This document shows positions 15,902 through 24,277 of a DNA stretch of 64,000 nucleotides, piece after piece. The stretch comes from CAWDMC01 sp963803295 (GTDB lineage Bacteria > Acidobacteriota > Terriglobia > UBA7540): NCBI GenBank assembly GCA_963803295.1, contig CAWDMC010000004.1, positions 62,001-126,000 on the forward strand, in the 5' to 3' direction. A program made the position numbers and the translations under genes. The notes below the pieces were generated by a model that saw only the letters and a program-made list of their open reading frames with translations, was not told where the DNA came from and made no database searches. Within the stretch, counting starts at the first letter, position 1, and the number at the start of each line of letters is the position of its first letter.

Positions 15902-17167
15902 TCACGGATAGAGACCGCGCAGCTTGGTGGCTTCCACGACACGGCCGATGCCGAGCATATTGGCGGCCGTGCGCATACCGACCTTGCGGTCAAGCTGAAT
16001 CCTCAGTACCTCATTGAAGCTCGTCTTCATCACCCGCTCAAGGCGATTGTAGACGTCCTGCGCCTCCCAAAACAGGTGCTGTTCGTCCTGTACCCACTCG
16101 AAATAGGAGACTGTGACGCCGCCAGCATTGCAGAGGATATCGGGGATGATGAACGCACCCTTACCTTCCAGGATTCTATCGGCTTCCGGTGTGAGCGGCC
16201 CGTTTGCCGCCTCCGCAATGATCTTTGCTTTGACCACCGAGGCGTTGTCGGCGTGGACCGTATTCTCCAGGGCGGCGGGGACGAGGATGTCGCATTCCAG
16301 CGCAAGCAGTTCTTCCGGCATTATCGATTCGGAAGCCGGGAAATCCTCCACCGACCCTGTTCTTTCTTTGAACAACATCAGTTTCGGAATGTCGAGACCG
16401 TCTTTGTTGTACACGCAGCCCCGGGAATCGGAGACTGCAACCACAAATGCCTGATTGCTGTCGAGCAGGTGTGCAGCCACCGAGCCGGCATTGCCAAAAC
16501 CTTGCACCACCACTTTCGCGCCCTTCATGGGAATTCGCAGATGATCGCAAGCGCACTCGATAGTATAAAAAACGCCCCTCCCAGTAGCTTCGTTGCGGCC
16601 TAGCGACCCGCCCAGACTGATGGGCTTGCCCGTGACGACACCCGGGACCGGGTAGCCCTTGGTCATGCTGTAGGTATCCATAATCCAGGCCATCGTCTGG
16701 GAATTGGTGTAAACGTCAGGGGCTGGGATGTCCTGCTGGGGACCGATCAAGGGAAGTATGGAAGCTGCGTAGCGGCGCGTCATCCGCTCCAGTTCTCCCT
16801 GTGACATCATCTTGGGGTTGCAGGTCACGCCGCCCTTGCCGCCGCCAAACGGGATGTTAACCACGGCGCACTTCCAGGTCATCCAGGTGGCAAGCGCCTT
16901 AACCTCATCGACGGTTACGTCCGGATGATAGCGGATGCCGCCTTTGGCCGGCCCTCGCGCCGTGCTGTGCTGCACGCGGAAGGCCTCAAACCGGTGGATG
17001 TGCCCGTCATCCATTCGCACTGGCAAGTTCACTTCCAGGATTCGTTCGGGATACTTGATCATCTCTCGAACATCTGCTTCCAGGTCAAGCGCGTGTGCCG
17101 CAAGGTCGAAATTCTCCATGGCGGCTTCGTAGGCGTTCTTTTTGATGGCTAATTCAGCAACTGGCAT
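15902..17167 (-). CDS. gdhA: Glutamate dehydrogenase (Glu/Leu/Phe/Val family)
   Basis: A 421-residue hexameric-type glutamate dehydrogenase that interconverts glutamate and 2-oxoglutarate plus ammonia. The substrate-binding region reads RGPAKGGIRYHPDVT and MTWKCAVVNIPFGGGKGGV, including the catalytic lysines; the NAD(P) domain follows at LGRNEATGRGV and VVQGFGNAGSVAAHLL. Length is typical. It faces tyrosine phenol-lyase and dodecin, and a perfect CRP-type palindrome lies about 190 bases upstream of its start. Together with the fused glutamate-synthase-like flavoprotein this indicates a nitrogen or amino-acid catabolism block. Coenzyme preference is not decided here. Confidence 0.95.
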   Translation of the reverse strand: MPVAELAIKKNAYEAAMENFDLAAHALDLEADVREMIKYPERILEVNLPVRMDDGHIHRFEAFRVQHSTARGPAKGGIRYHPDVTVDEVKALATWMTWKCAVVNIPFGGGKGGVTCNPKMMSQGELERMTRRYAASILPLIGPQQDIPAPDVYTNSQTMAWIMDTYSMTKGYPVPGVVTGKPISLGGSLGRNEATGRGVFYTIECACDHLRIPMKGAKVVVQGFGNAGSVAAHLLDSNQAFVVAVSDSRGCVYNKDGLDIPKLMLFKERTGSVEDFPASESIMPEELLALECDILVPAALENTVHADNASVVKAKIIAEAANGPLTPEADRILEGKGAFIIPDILCNAGGVTVSYFEWVQDEQHLFWEAQDVYNRLERVMKTSFNEVLRIQLDRKVGMRTAANMLGIGRVVEATKLRGLYP

Positions 17168-17359
17168 AGAATGCTGCCTCCTTGTTGGTCAGAATTGATG
17201 GTGTGTGGATCGCGGTAGATAGTGGATAGGGTTGTATCAACTGGATTGCAAAGAGCCAAGCGATTGGCAACAGGCCCGTCGTTCATCGAGGACGCCTGCC
17301 TCTGACGTTTACTGTGGTCCTGACAAGGGGCGCACGCTATGACAGGGATCACCTGGCGG

Positions 17360-17375
17360 TGTGATAGCCGTCACA
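17360..17375. promoter_or_regulatory. Perfect CRP-type palindrome TGTGA-N6-TCACA
   Basis: TGTGATAGCCGTCACA matches the CRP half-site consensus exactly and shares 15 of 16 bases with the inverted site at 13770-13785. It lies upstream of glutamate dehydrogenase (minus) and about 30 bases before a sigma-70-like promoter (plus). Likely bound by a CRP/FNR-family regulator. Confidence 0.65.
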
Positions 17376-17405
17376 ATCTGACAGCGAAGCCCAACTGAAA
17401 CAAGC

Positions 17406-17436
17406 TTGACATGATCAGTACCCTTCTGCTAATAAT
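17406..17436 (+). promoter_or_regulatory. Sigma-70-like promoter for the 17617 gene
   Basis: TTGACA (17406-17411) and TAATAAT (17430-17436) are separated by 18 bases, a near-consensus promoter. It would give a leader of about 170 bases to the unknown gene at 17617. The rest of the 449-base gap shows no gene. Confidence 0.55.
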
Positions 17437-17616
17437 CGAGGGTCTCAATATCAGAAGAACTGAGGTCAGCACATCCCGACCATCGAGTGCGCGTAGGCCA
17501 TGGGGCGTTGAGGTGTCGATGCTTATTGCCGTCCCGGTGATTTGCACGAGCGCTAAACAAATTCTCTTTGCCCACCGCCCCTCTTGGTCTGTGCAACCAA
17601 GTGAAAGGATTTCCAT

Positions 17617-18045
17617 ATGGCAAATCTTCAACCGAATAGATTCGTTTTGCAAAGCAGTGACGGTAACACCAAGGTTGATTACGAGACGACCAGTTTCGTC
17701 GGTCAGCCAACATTGAATCTTAGCCAGGGACCAAGCCCGACAGTTCCTATCAGGCACTTTGCAGGGTCGCAAATCCGCACGTGTAAGATGGAGATCGGAA
17801 CATTGGTCACTGTGACGACTCAAGTAACGATAGATACAGGCTCGACTTCGTTCAGCATTCTGATTCCGGCGATCACCCTGACGGCTATCTCCGATCACAA
17901 GACGTTTGCTACAGACGCCATCATCACTTCCCACTCCGGCCCTAACTCGGTTCCATCGGATGGCGTGCACGAAACATATCAATTCATCCCATTGCGCGGG
18001 GAAGCCACATTCGTGGAAGCAGTCGCCCAAGCTGGGAACGCGTAG
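17617..18045 (+). CDS. Hypothetical small beta-rich protein
   Basis: A 142-residue protein I do not recognise. It has no signal peptide or membrane segment and is rich in Thr, Ser, Val and Ile in alternating patterns (VTVTTQVTIDTGSTSF), suggesting an all-beta fold. The ATG has AAAGGA seven bases upstream, and a near-consensus promoter lies about 180 bases upstream, which favours a real gene over the overlapping antisense frame of 219 codons. It converges with the GpsA-like gene. Confidence 0.6.
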   Translation: MANLQPNRFVLQSSDGNTKVDYETTSFVGQPTLNLSQGPSPTVPIRHFAGSQIRTCKMEIGTLVTVTTQVTIDTGSTSFSILIPAITLTAISDHKTFATDAIITSHSGPNSVPSDGVHETYQFIPLRGEATFVEAVAQAGNA

Positions 18046-18094
18046 TCTGGAACTTCAGACTTGTTGCCTCAAATTGGACATTATCGCGAGTATG

Positions 18095-19156
18095 TCAGTC
18101 GAGGTTCTGATGAAAGCTAGTCCAGGGGATTTGTGTTGGAATATCGTGGTAGATGGCATCCACAATGGCGGCGGCCAGAGGAAGCGCCGAAAGCGGGAGG
18201 GGTCGCGGCCCGTTTAGACAATCGAGTGTGGGGCCAAGCGCCAGCGCCAGCTCCGCTCCTTCCACCGTATCGTCGGCCATGTGGCTAGCTTTCGCCTCGC
18301 GATATCGCATGCCGGTTCCGAGAAGGTATCCCATTCGACTGTTGCGTCCAGCTTGGCAGGTCACATAAAGATCGCCCGTGCCGGCAAGACCACTCACAGT
18401 GGCCGAGGCGCCGCCCATGAAATTCACGATGTAGTTTATCTCCGCCAACGCCTGTGTGAACAAGCTGGCAGCAAGGTTGTGCATCAGCGCAGCGTTTGGC
18501 GCCGTGCCCACCTTGAACAAAAGGCCCGCAGAATATCCGACGCCAATTGCATAGAGATTCTTGAACGCGGCGCAGGCCTCGACACCGATAATATCCATAC
18601 TGGGCCGCGCGTGATAATAGGGCCCGCTCACCAAATGGACCATCCTGTCCAGAAGCACGGCATCAGAACAGGCAATCACTACACTCGTGTCACGCCGCGC
18701 AGCCAGCTCGCCTGCTATACAGGGGCCGCCCACTGCTCCAATGGGTATCCCCTCGATCCCATAGCCTGCCAGACCCTCTCGCACGGTATCGGGAATAATC
18801 GCCAGAGTATCGCGGGTAACCTTAAGCCCTTTGGTTAACATGAGTATCGGTGTAGGTGTTTTCATCAGAGGGCCAAGTTGCCGTACTGCCCAGTCAACAC
18901 CGGCCGAGCTCACACCCAATACAATCAGGTCAATCGTGGGGCTGAGTGCTTCGGAGAGTTGATCATGCGTGAAAGGGGCAACCGCTTGTGGCAGCTTCAT
19001 TTTGAGTCTGGGATGAAAGCCTGTTTCATGGATACAATTGATCCGTTCGCGGTCTAGGTGCGTCCCGACCAGACGCACGCCGTGCCCGGCATCCGCCAGC
19101 GGGAAGCTGAAAGCGCTGCCCATCGCGCCCGCCCCCAGAATCAAGATTTCCGCCAT
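18095..19156 (-). CDS. NAD(P)-dependent glycerol-3-phosphate dehydrogenase-like protein
   Basis: 353 residues from the ATG at 19156, which has GAGGTG at the right distance; an in-frame ATG at 19165 is also possible. The Rossmann motif ILGAGAMGSAFSFPLADAGH opens the protein, and the C-terminal domain carries the catalytic lysine in EACAAFKNLYAIGVG plus SGLAGTGDLYVTC, both typical of GpsA. GpsA reduces dihydroxyacetone phosphate to glycerol 3-phosphate for membrane lipids. Spacing and some motifs are divergent, so this may be a paralogue acting on a related phosphorylated or hydroxy acid substrate rather than the housekeeping enzyme. Confidence 0.8.
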   Translation of the reverse strand: MAEILILGAGAMGSAFSFPLADAGHGVRLVGTHLDRERINCIHETGFHPRLKMKLPQAVAPFTHDQLSEALSPTIDLIVLGVSSAGVDWAVRQLGPLMKTPTPILMLTKGLKVTRDTLAIIPDTVREGLAGYGIEGIPIGAVGGPCIAGELAARRDTSVVIACSDAVLLDRMVHLVSGPYYHARPSMDIIGVEACAAFKNLYAIGVGYSAGLLFKVGTAPNAALMHNLAASLFTQALAEINYIVNFMGGASATVSGLAGTGDLYVTCQAGRNSRMGYLLGTGMRYREAKASHMADDTVEGAELALALGPTLDCLNGPRPLPLSALPLAAAIVDAIYHDIPTQIPWTSFHQNLD

Positions 19157-19381
19157 TTTCCACACCTCGTTTTTGACCTATGCATGAGCGACCGAATGAC
19201 GTGGAGTTGTTTTTGGACTCCCATCGGGGATTTCAGCGGCTCACTTCTCAATTCACTGTTGGATGACTCCAGCGAATAAGTAGAAGCGGAAGATAAATAA
19301 AGAATCGCCTTCTATTCGCCAAGTGCGGGAGTATACTCACCCTCTGCAGGTTCACGGAAGACGGGGGTCAGTTTCAGACCG

Positions 19382-20470
19382 ATGCCCCTTCGTGAACGGT
19401 GTCGGGACACAGTGCAACCTCAATCGTCAAAGTTCGAAAGCTCCGACAGGCGGGGATTCCTGCGCTTACTGGGAATGAGCCCTCTGTGTCTGGCGGTCCA
19501 AGATGGAAAGCTCCTCGCCAGCAGCGACACCTCCAGTGCGAAACCGTTGTGCGGCATCTTCCCGATCGCGCAGACCCCGTTCACGGAATCGAATCAGCTA
19601 GATTTGGAAGCCTTGGGGAAGGAGGTACGGTTTGTGGATCGCTGTGGAGCGCACGGCTTTGTCTGGCCCCAGATGGCAAGCGAGTGGATGACCCTCACCG
19701 AAAAGGAACGACTGGAGGGCGCCGAAGCTATCATTGCAACTGGGAAAGCACTGCGCCCGGCGATCGTCATCGGAGTACAGAGCCCTGACACGACAGCGGC
19801 GCGCCTGTACGCGAAACACGCAGAGAGGACAGGCGCGGACGCAATCATCTCACTGCCGCCTTCGGAGCACAGCGATCCCAGGACGGATCTGGAATACTAC
19901 AAGGCGATTGGCGCTGCCACCGCCCTTCCGCTCTTCGTGCAGGCCGTCGGCAACATGGGGGTCGATTTGCTCGTTGAAATGTACAAGACAATCCCGACCT
20001 TCCGGTTCCTAAAAGATGAAGCGGGAAATCCTTTGAGGAGCGTCGCCGCGCTGCGAGAGAGAAGTTCTGACCAGCTCAAGGTATTTTCCGGTAATCACGG
20101 ACGCGATTTGATCGACGAGATGCGCCGGCAATTCTCGGGCAGCATGCCGGCTGCCTGCTTCGCTGATCTTTATGCTCAAACCTGGGATCTCTGGCACGAA
20201 GGCAAACATGATGAAGCGATGGCGATGCATGCCCGGACGCTGCTGCTGCTTACCCAAATGGTGAGTCAAGGGTTCGAAGCGATGAAGTACATTCTGTATC
20301 TGCGCGGAGTCTTCCAGACTTACGGGGTTCGCCAACGTCGGGATTCGAGCTTTTCCCTGGCTGCTACCATGGCCGGGGGCAGCGATACGACGGAAGCGCA
20401 GCTCGATAATGAGGGCAAGCAGTCACTCCGCGAGACCCTGAACTACCTGAAGCCCTATTTGAGAGGCTAA
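19382..20470 (+). CDS. DapA-family (dihydrodipicolinate synthase-like) aldolase with Tat-type signal
   Basis: 362 residues. The N-terminus has SSDRRGFLRLLGMSP, a twin-arginine motif followed by a weakly hydrophobic stretch, so export by Tat is likely. The rest is a TIM-barrel of the DapA/NAL superfamily: GIFPIAQTPF, the Schiff-base lysine in FRFLKDEAGNPL, and SGNHGRDLI. The tyrosine normally provided by a PPYY-type motif is absent (SLPPSEHSD), so its chemistry may differ from classic DapA. Members cleave or form 2-oxo acids. It directly precedes two Tat-type enolase-superfamily genes, suggesting a sugar-acid dehydration and aldol cleavage route outside the cytoplasm. Confidence 0.82.
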   Translation: MPLRERCRDTVQPQSSKFESSDRRGFLRLLGMSPLCLAVQDGKLLASSDTSSAKPLCGIFPIAQTPFTESNQLDLEALGKEVRFVDRCGAHGFVWPQMASEWMTLTEKERLEGAEAIIATGKALRPAIVIGVQSPDTTAARLYAKHAERTGADAIISLPPSEHSDPRTDLEYYKAIGAATALPLFVQAVGNMGVDLLVEMYKTIPTFRFLKDEAGNPLRSVAALRERSSDQLKVFSGNHGRDLIDEMRRQFSGSMPAACFADLYAQTWDLWHEGKHDEAMAMHARTLLLLTQMVSQGFEAMKYILYLRGVFQTYGVRQRRDSSFSLAATMAGGSDTTEAQLDNEGKQSLRETLNYLKPYLRG

Positions 20471-20490
20471 GGCTTTGACGAAAGAGTCTC

Positions 20491-21753
20491 ATGCCAACTG
20501 AGATGATATCGCGCCGCAAGTTCTTCGAGACCTCTGGCGTGACCGCGATCGTGGGCTCCCGAGGGCCGCGCGCGCCACTTCGGGGCGATCCGGCGGGAGT
20601 GGCCGCACGTGCGGCAGGCATCACGCGAGGCGATCTGCCTGACCTGACAATCAAGGAAGTCAAAGTCTACGTCCTCGATGGGAGCAAGTCCGGCGGAGAT
20701 GGCGGCGACAATCACCTCGCTGCGGTTGTAACGACCAGCGGAATCGAAGGTAACTATACCCTTCTCGAGCGGTACTGGCACCCAAACTGGAACAATCAGG
20801 GATGGCTCGAGCACGCAAAGGCTGTCCTGCCCGGCAAGAGCGTTCTCGATCTTCCTGTGCTGACTTCTCAGTGGGCGCCCACGCAACGCCGGTTGGGGCA
20901 GTTGTCCTACGCCTCGGCCATTGATAACTGCCTTTGGGATATCCTGGGCAAGGCCGTCGGACTTCCCGTGTATCAGATCCTGGGGGCTTACCAGAATCGC
21001 GTGTTGGCTTACGCCAGTTCCCAACATCACCAAACGGTGGAGGAGTTTGTCGCTGAGGTTGAGCAGTGCAGGTCCCAGGGCTTCAGGGCATATAAAATTC
21101 ATCCACCCTGGCAGCCGGGTCGTGAGGGCGAATTCAAACACGACTACAGGCTCGACATCGAGGTGGCGCGAGAAGTCCGCCGTGCTGCCGGCGCGGACTT
21201 CGCCCTGCTCATGGACCCTGTCGGCATTTATACGAGACAGGAAGCGATGGCGGTGGGTCGAGTGCTGGACGAGTTACATTACGTATCCTTTGAGGATCCG
21301 CTTCCCACCAAGGACATAGACGGGCTTGTGCAACTCTGCCAGGCCCTGGACGTGCCCGTTGTCATCGGCGAGTTCCTAACCTCCCCTTATTACTATGGCG
21401 ATTACATCCGGCGGGGCGCGCTTGATGAGGTTCGGTTTGTCGTCGATAACATCGGCGGCATCAGCGGCGGCATGGTTGTCGCCCAACTGGCGGAGACTTT
21501 CAGCATGCAATGCCAGCCGCACAACTGGGGTAATTTATTTGACCACGCGGTCCACTTCCACTGTGAACTGGCGATGCCGAACAACGTATGGTTCGAAATG
21601 ACACTTCCGCAAGGTTCAGCGGACCGCGCTTACATGAAAGACCGCATTCGTATCGCCGCTGATGGATATGTGTACGCCCCCACCAAGCCTGGACTGGGGT
21701 ATGAGATCGATCGCGATGCGCTGGACAAAATCATCACCAGGATCGATACCTGA
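20491..21753 (+). CDS. Mandelate racemase/muconate lactonizing enzyme family protein, Tat-type signal (copy 1)
   Basis: About 420 residues; ATG codons at 20491 and 20503 are both usable. ISRRKFFETSG is a twin-arginine signal. The enolase-superfamily barrel has the lysine motif in AYKIHPPW, metal ligands in LLMDPVG, FEDPLPT and VIGEFLT, and a late QPHNWGN that may supply a general acid/base His. Such enzymes abstract the alpha proton of a carboxylic acid, commonly for sugar-acid dehydration; the substrate cannot be named. The start lies 20 bases after the DapA-like gene and the stop nine bases before the paralogue, so the three form one operon. Confidence 0.85.
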   Translation: MPTEMISRRKFFETSGVTAIVGSRGPRAPLRGDPAGVAARAAGITRGDLPDLTIKEVKVYVLDGSKSGGDGGDNHLAAVVTTSGIEGNYTLLERYWHPNWNNQGWLEHAKAVLPGKSVLDLPVLTSQWAPTQRRLGQLSYASAIDNCLWDILGKAVGLPVYQILGAYQNRVLAYASSQHHQTVEEFVAEVEQCRSQGFRAYKIHPPWQPGREGEFKHDYRLDIEVAREVRRAAGADFALLMDPVGIYTRQEAMAVGRVLDELHYVSFEDPLPTKDIDGLVQLCQALDVPVVIGEFLTSPYYYGDYIRRGALDEVRFVVDNIGGISGGMVVAQLAETFSMQCQPHNWGNLFDHAVHFHCELAMPNNVWFEMTLPQGSADRAYMKDRIRIAADGYVYAPTKPGLGYEIDRDALDKIITRIDT

Positions 21754-21762
21754 GGGTATGAG

Positions 21763-22953
21763 ATGTCGAAGGGCAGACTCTCGCGTCGTTATTTTCTGGG
21801 CGCTGCGGGTGTAGGCACAGCAGCAGCCTTGATCCCGCCGGAACCCGTTCGTGCTGCGGTCGAATCCGGCGGGATCAAAACGGACGATCTCGTCATCAAG
21901 GAAGTCAAAGTCTACGTCTTACATTCCGGCGAACAGATCGCCTCCATTGTAACCAACACCGGCATCGAAGGTAATTACACGCTTGCCTCCCGCTATCCGC
22001 ATCCCAACTGGAGCAACCTCGGATGGCTTGAGTATGCCAAGAGCGCGTTGCCGGGCAAGAGCATTCTGGAGTTCCCCGCGCTCACCAACCAGTATCGATC
22101 GAATGTCGGACAATTGTCATACGCGGCAGCGATCGACAACTGTGCCTGGGATATCCTCGGAAAAGCCGTCCACCTGCCGGTCTACCGGCTGCTCGGCGCT
22201 TACCGGCACCGTGTAAGAGCATATGCAAGCTCGCAGCATCTCAAAACCGTAGATGATTTCGTATCTGATCTCGAGCGTGCCAAGGCAGATGGATTTACAG
22301 CCTATAAAATTCATCCTCCGTGGCTGCCTGGCGACTCTGTGGACCACAGGCTGGATATCGAGGTGGCGAAGGCAATCCGCAAGCACGCCGGAGATGATTT
22401 TCCGCTTCTGTTCGATCGGGTGGGCGGCTATACGCGTGACGAGGCGATCAAGGTGGGCCGGGTCCTCGATCAGTTGAGCTACGTCTCCTACGAAGATCCG
22501 ATCCCCACGAGCGATGTCGAGGGCCTCACCCAATTGGCCGCGGCTCTGGATTTACCGGTCACCATCGGGGAATTCATTTTCTCGCCCTATGACTACGCGG
22601 AGTACGTACGCAGGGGAGCCTGCGATGTGGTGCGATTTATCGTGGACAACATCGGGGGGATCACCGGGGGCATGAAGGTCGGCCGGCTGGCCCAAGGCTT
22701 CGGCATGGAGTGCCAGCCACATAACTGGGGCACAGCGCTGGACCACGCCGTCCACTTCCACTGTGAGCTTTCGCTGCCGAACTGCGGCTGGTTCGAAATG
22801 ACGCAGCCGCAGGGTACTACCGACCGCCCCTACTTCAAGGACCAGATCCGGATCGACAAGGAGGGATACGTACCCGCACCCACCAAGCCCGGACTTGGAT
22901 ACGAGATCGACTACGATCGGCTTCATGACTTAACAAAGAACATCAGCCGCTAA
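21763..22953 (+). CDS. Mandelate racemase/muconate lactonizing enzyme family protein, Tat-type signal (copy 2)
   Basis: 396 residues, a tandem paralogue of the preceding gene. LSRRYFLGAAGVGTAAAL is a clear twin-arginine signal with an Ala-rich hydrophobic region and AXA-type cleavage site (VRAAV). The barrel keeps AYKIHPPW, the metal ligands in LLFDRVGG, YEDPIPT and TIGEFIF, and CQPHNWG. Differences between the copies, such as LLMDP versus LLFDR at the first metal ligand and a shorter loop after IHPPW, suggest different substrates or one epimerase plus one dehydratase (inference). Confidence 0.85.
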   Translation: MSKGRLSRRYFLGAAGVGTAAALIPPEPVRAAVESGGIKTDDLVIKEVKVYVLHSGEQIASIVTNTGIEGNYTLASRYPHPNWSNLGWLEYAKSALPGKSILEFPALTNQYRSNVGQLSYAAAIDNCAWDILGKAVHLPVYRLLGAYRHRVRAYASSQHLKTVDDFVSDLERAKADGFTAYKIHPPWLPGDSVDHRLDIEVAKAIRKHAGDDFPLLFDRVGGYTRDEAIKVGRVLDQLSYVSYEDPIPTSDVEGLTQLAAALDLPVTIGEFIFSPYDYAEYVRRGACDVVRFIVDNIGGITGGMKVGRLAQGFGMECQPHNWGTALDHAVHFHCELSLPNCGWFEMTQPQGTTDRPYFKDQIRIDKEGYVPAPTKPGLGYEIDYDRLHDLTKNISR

Positions 22954-23284
22954 ATCGCTGCACTCAGCGCGACAATTCTTGTAGCGCAGCGCGGCGGAGC
23001 CGCAACCAAAAACGTTCAGAATCAAGCTGTTCTCCAGTAGATTGTCTATGTGTAGACGGCCTTTATTTATGCGGTTCCGGAGAAAGACTGCGAACAATTC
23101 TTGCTAAAAAAACAAGAAATTACGCCCTTGCAATGCAACGCAGGACGACTGGCCTGAGCCTTCAAAGCCAAATCCCAAGCCGGATATCGGAGCGGAAAAT
23201 GTGCGGAAAAACTGCGGGATTCGAGCGGGATTTTGCGGGTGTCAACCGCGGAATAGTCGCGAGCCATAAATCCGATTGCCAGGA
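22954..23284. other. Intergenic, nothing recognised
   Basis: 331 bases between the second enolase-superfamily gene and the rhomboid remnant. It contains an A-rich tract (GCTAAAAAAACAAG near 23103) but no gene, clear terminator or promoter that I can support. Confidence 0.5.
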
Positions 23285-23823
23285 TCAACTCAGCTCGTAT
23301 CCCCGTACACTCGACTGTCGCGGGTGTAAGAGCCAAGCCAACAACGCCCCAATGATGAATCCGCCAACGTGGGCCCAGACCGCAACTCCGCCAGTCTGAC
23401 TCACCGATTCCACCCGTGTGAACTGAAAGAATCCTGAGAAGAACTGGATCAGGAACCAATAACCCAGCACGAGGACCGCCGGCAGATCGACCGTCCAAAA
23501 CCACAAAAACACAATCAAAGTGGTGATGCGAGCGCGCGGGAAAATGACGAAATAGGCGCCTAGGATGTCGGCGATTGCACCGCTGGCGCCAATGGTGGGA
23601 ACGCGCGATCCGAAATTCAGCAGGATGTGCGTCAGGGCTGCACCAAAGCCACTGACGAAATACACCAGAAGAAAAACCACGTGTCCGAAGCGGTCTTCCA
23701 CGCTACGGCCAAAAACGTACAGGAACAGCATGTTGCCCAGCAGGTGCAGCCATCCGCCGGCGCCAGGGTTGAAATCCAGAAACTCGAACGCCGGATGTTG
23801 TCGTTCAGCGGAATGGGAATCAC
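23285..23823 (-). pseudogene. Rhomboid-family intramembrane serine protease, internally deleted
   Basis: The 3' part encodes a good rhomboid core: GGWLHLLGNMLFLYVFG, the catalytic Ser in GASGAIADILG and the catalytic His in AHVGGFIIG. The normal rhomboid N-terminus is also present, starting at a GTG at 23823 (IPIPLNDNIRRSSF), but in a different frame and only about ten codons before GGWLH. In intact homologues the first membrane helix and a long loop of some 70 residues lie there. So an internal deletion has removed that region, including the HGGW histidine, and shifted the frame. A longer open frame starting at 24046 is an artefact of this. Confidence 0.75.
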
Positions 23824-23945
23824 GGCCCTTTGATTGTAACCTGAGGGCTGCGGAAAGCCTGTCGAAAAACACTACGGCGGATGAATGAGAACTCGGAGAT
23901 CCTCCTCGAAGAGACGCGACTAGTCGCGGCGGACAGTCAACAAGA

Positions 23946-23982
23946 CAACGAGGGGAGCGCCGGAGGAGTACCCCCCTCGTTG
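23946..23982. repeat. 10-bp inverted repeat
   Basis: CAACGAGGGG (23946-23955) and CCCCTCGTTG (23973-23982) match perfectly around a 17-base loop. Role unknown; possible RNA hairpin. Confidence 0.5.
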
Positions 23983-24211
23983 ATTCCCGTTCCGGACTGG
24001 ACCGGGAAAACACTGGACCGCGCTGGGAACGCGGCCCCATCTTCAAAGAAGCGACAAGGAATCGGAACGCGGTTTCGCTTGACCGCCAATCACATGGAAG
24101 AAGAACTATGGCGTAGATCGGCGATTCTCGACGTAAATCCGCGACCGTCCAAATCCTTCCCGTTCTATTTTGGCGAGGGGAGCCGCCGGAGGATTTGGCC
24201 CCCTCGCCATG

Positions 24212-24232
24212 CCCGATTCTTCAGGAATCGGG
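24212..24232. terminator. Hairpin downstream of the small secreted protein gene
   Basis: CCCGATTC, five bases and GAATCGGG form a perfect 8-bp stem 46 bases beyond the stop codon at 24278. No T tract follows, so a terminator role is tentative. Confidence 0.4.
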
Positions 24233-24277
24233 AATCTCGATCCCTTCAGCTTTCCGGCTCATCATGATCACCCTCGG

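Larger units (their letters stand above)
23824..24277. other. Intergenic region with inverted repeats
   Basis: 454 bases upstream of the rhomboid remnant and downstream of the small secreted protein. No gene is supported. It holds a 10-bp inverted repeat CAACGAGGGG/CCCCTCGTTG at 23946-23982 with a 17-base loop, and TTCCCG/CGGGAA close by. Confidence 0.5.

Noticed and set aside
17371..18030. A 219-codon minus-strand frame opposite the unknown gene at 17617
   Set aside because: The plus-strand frame has a promoter and ribosome-binding site, and the antisense frame has none.
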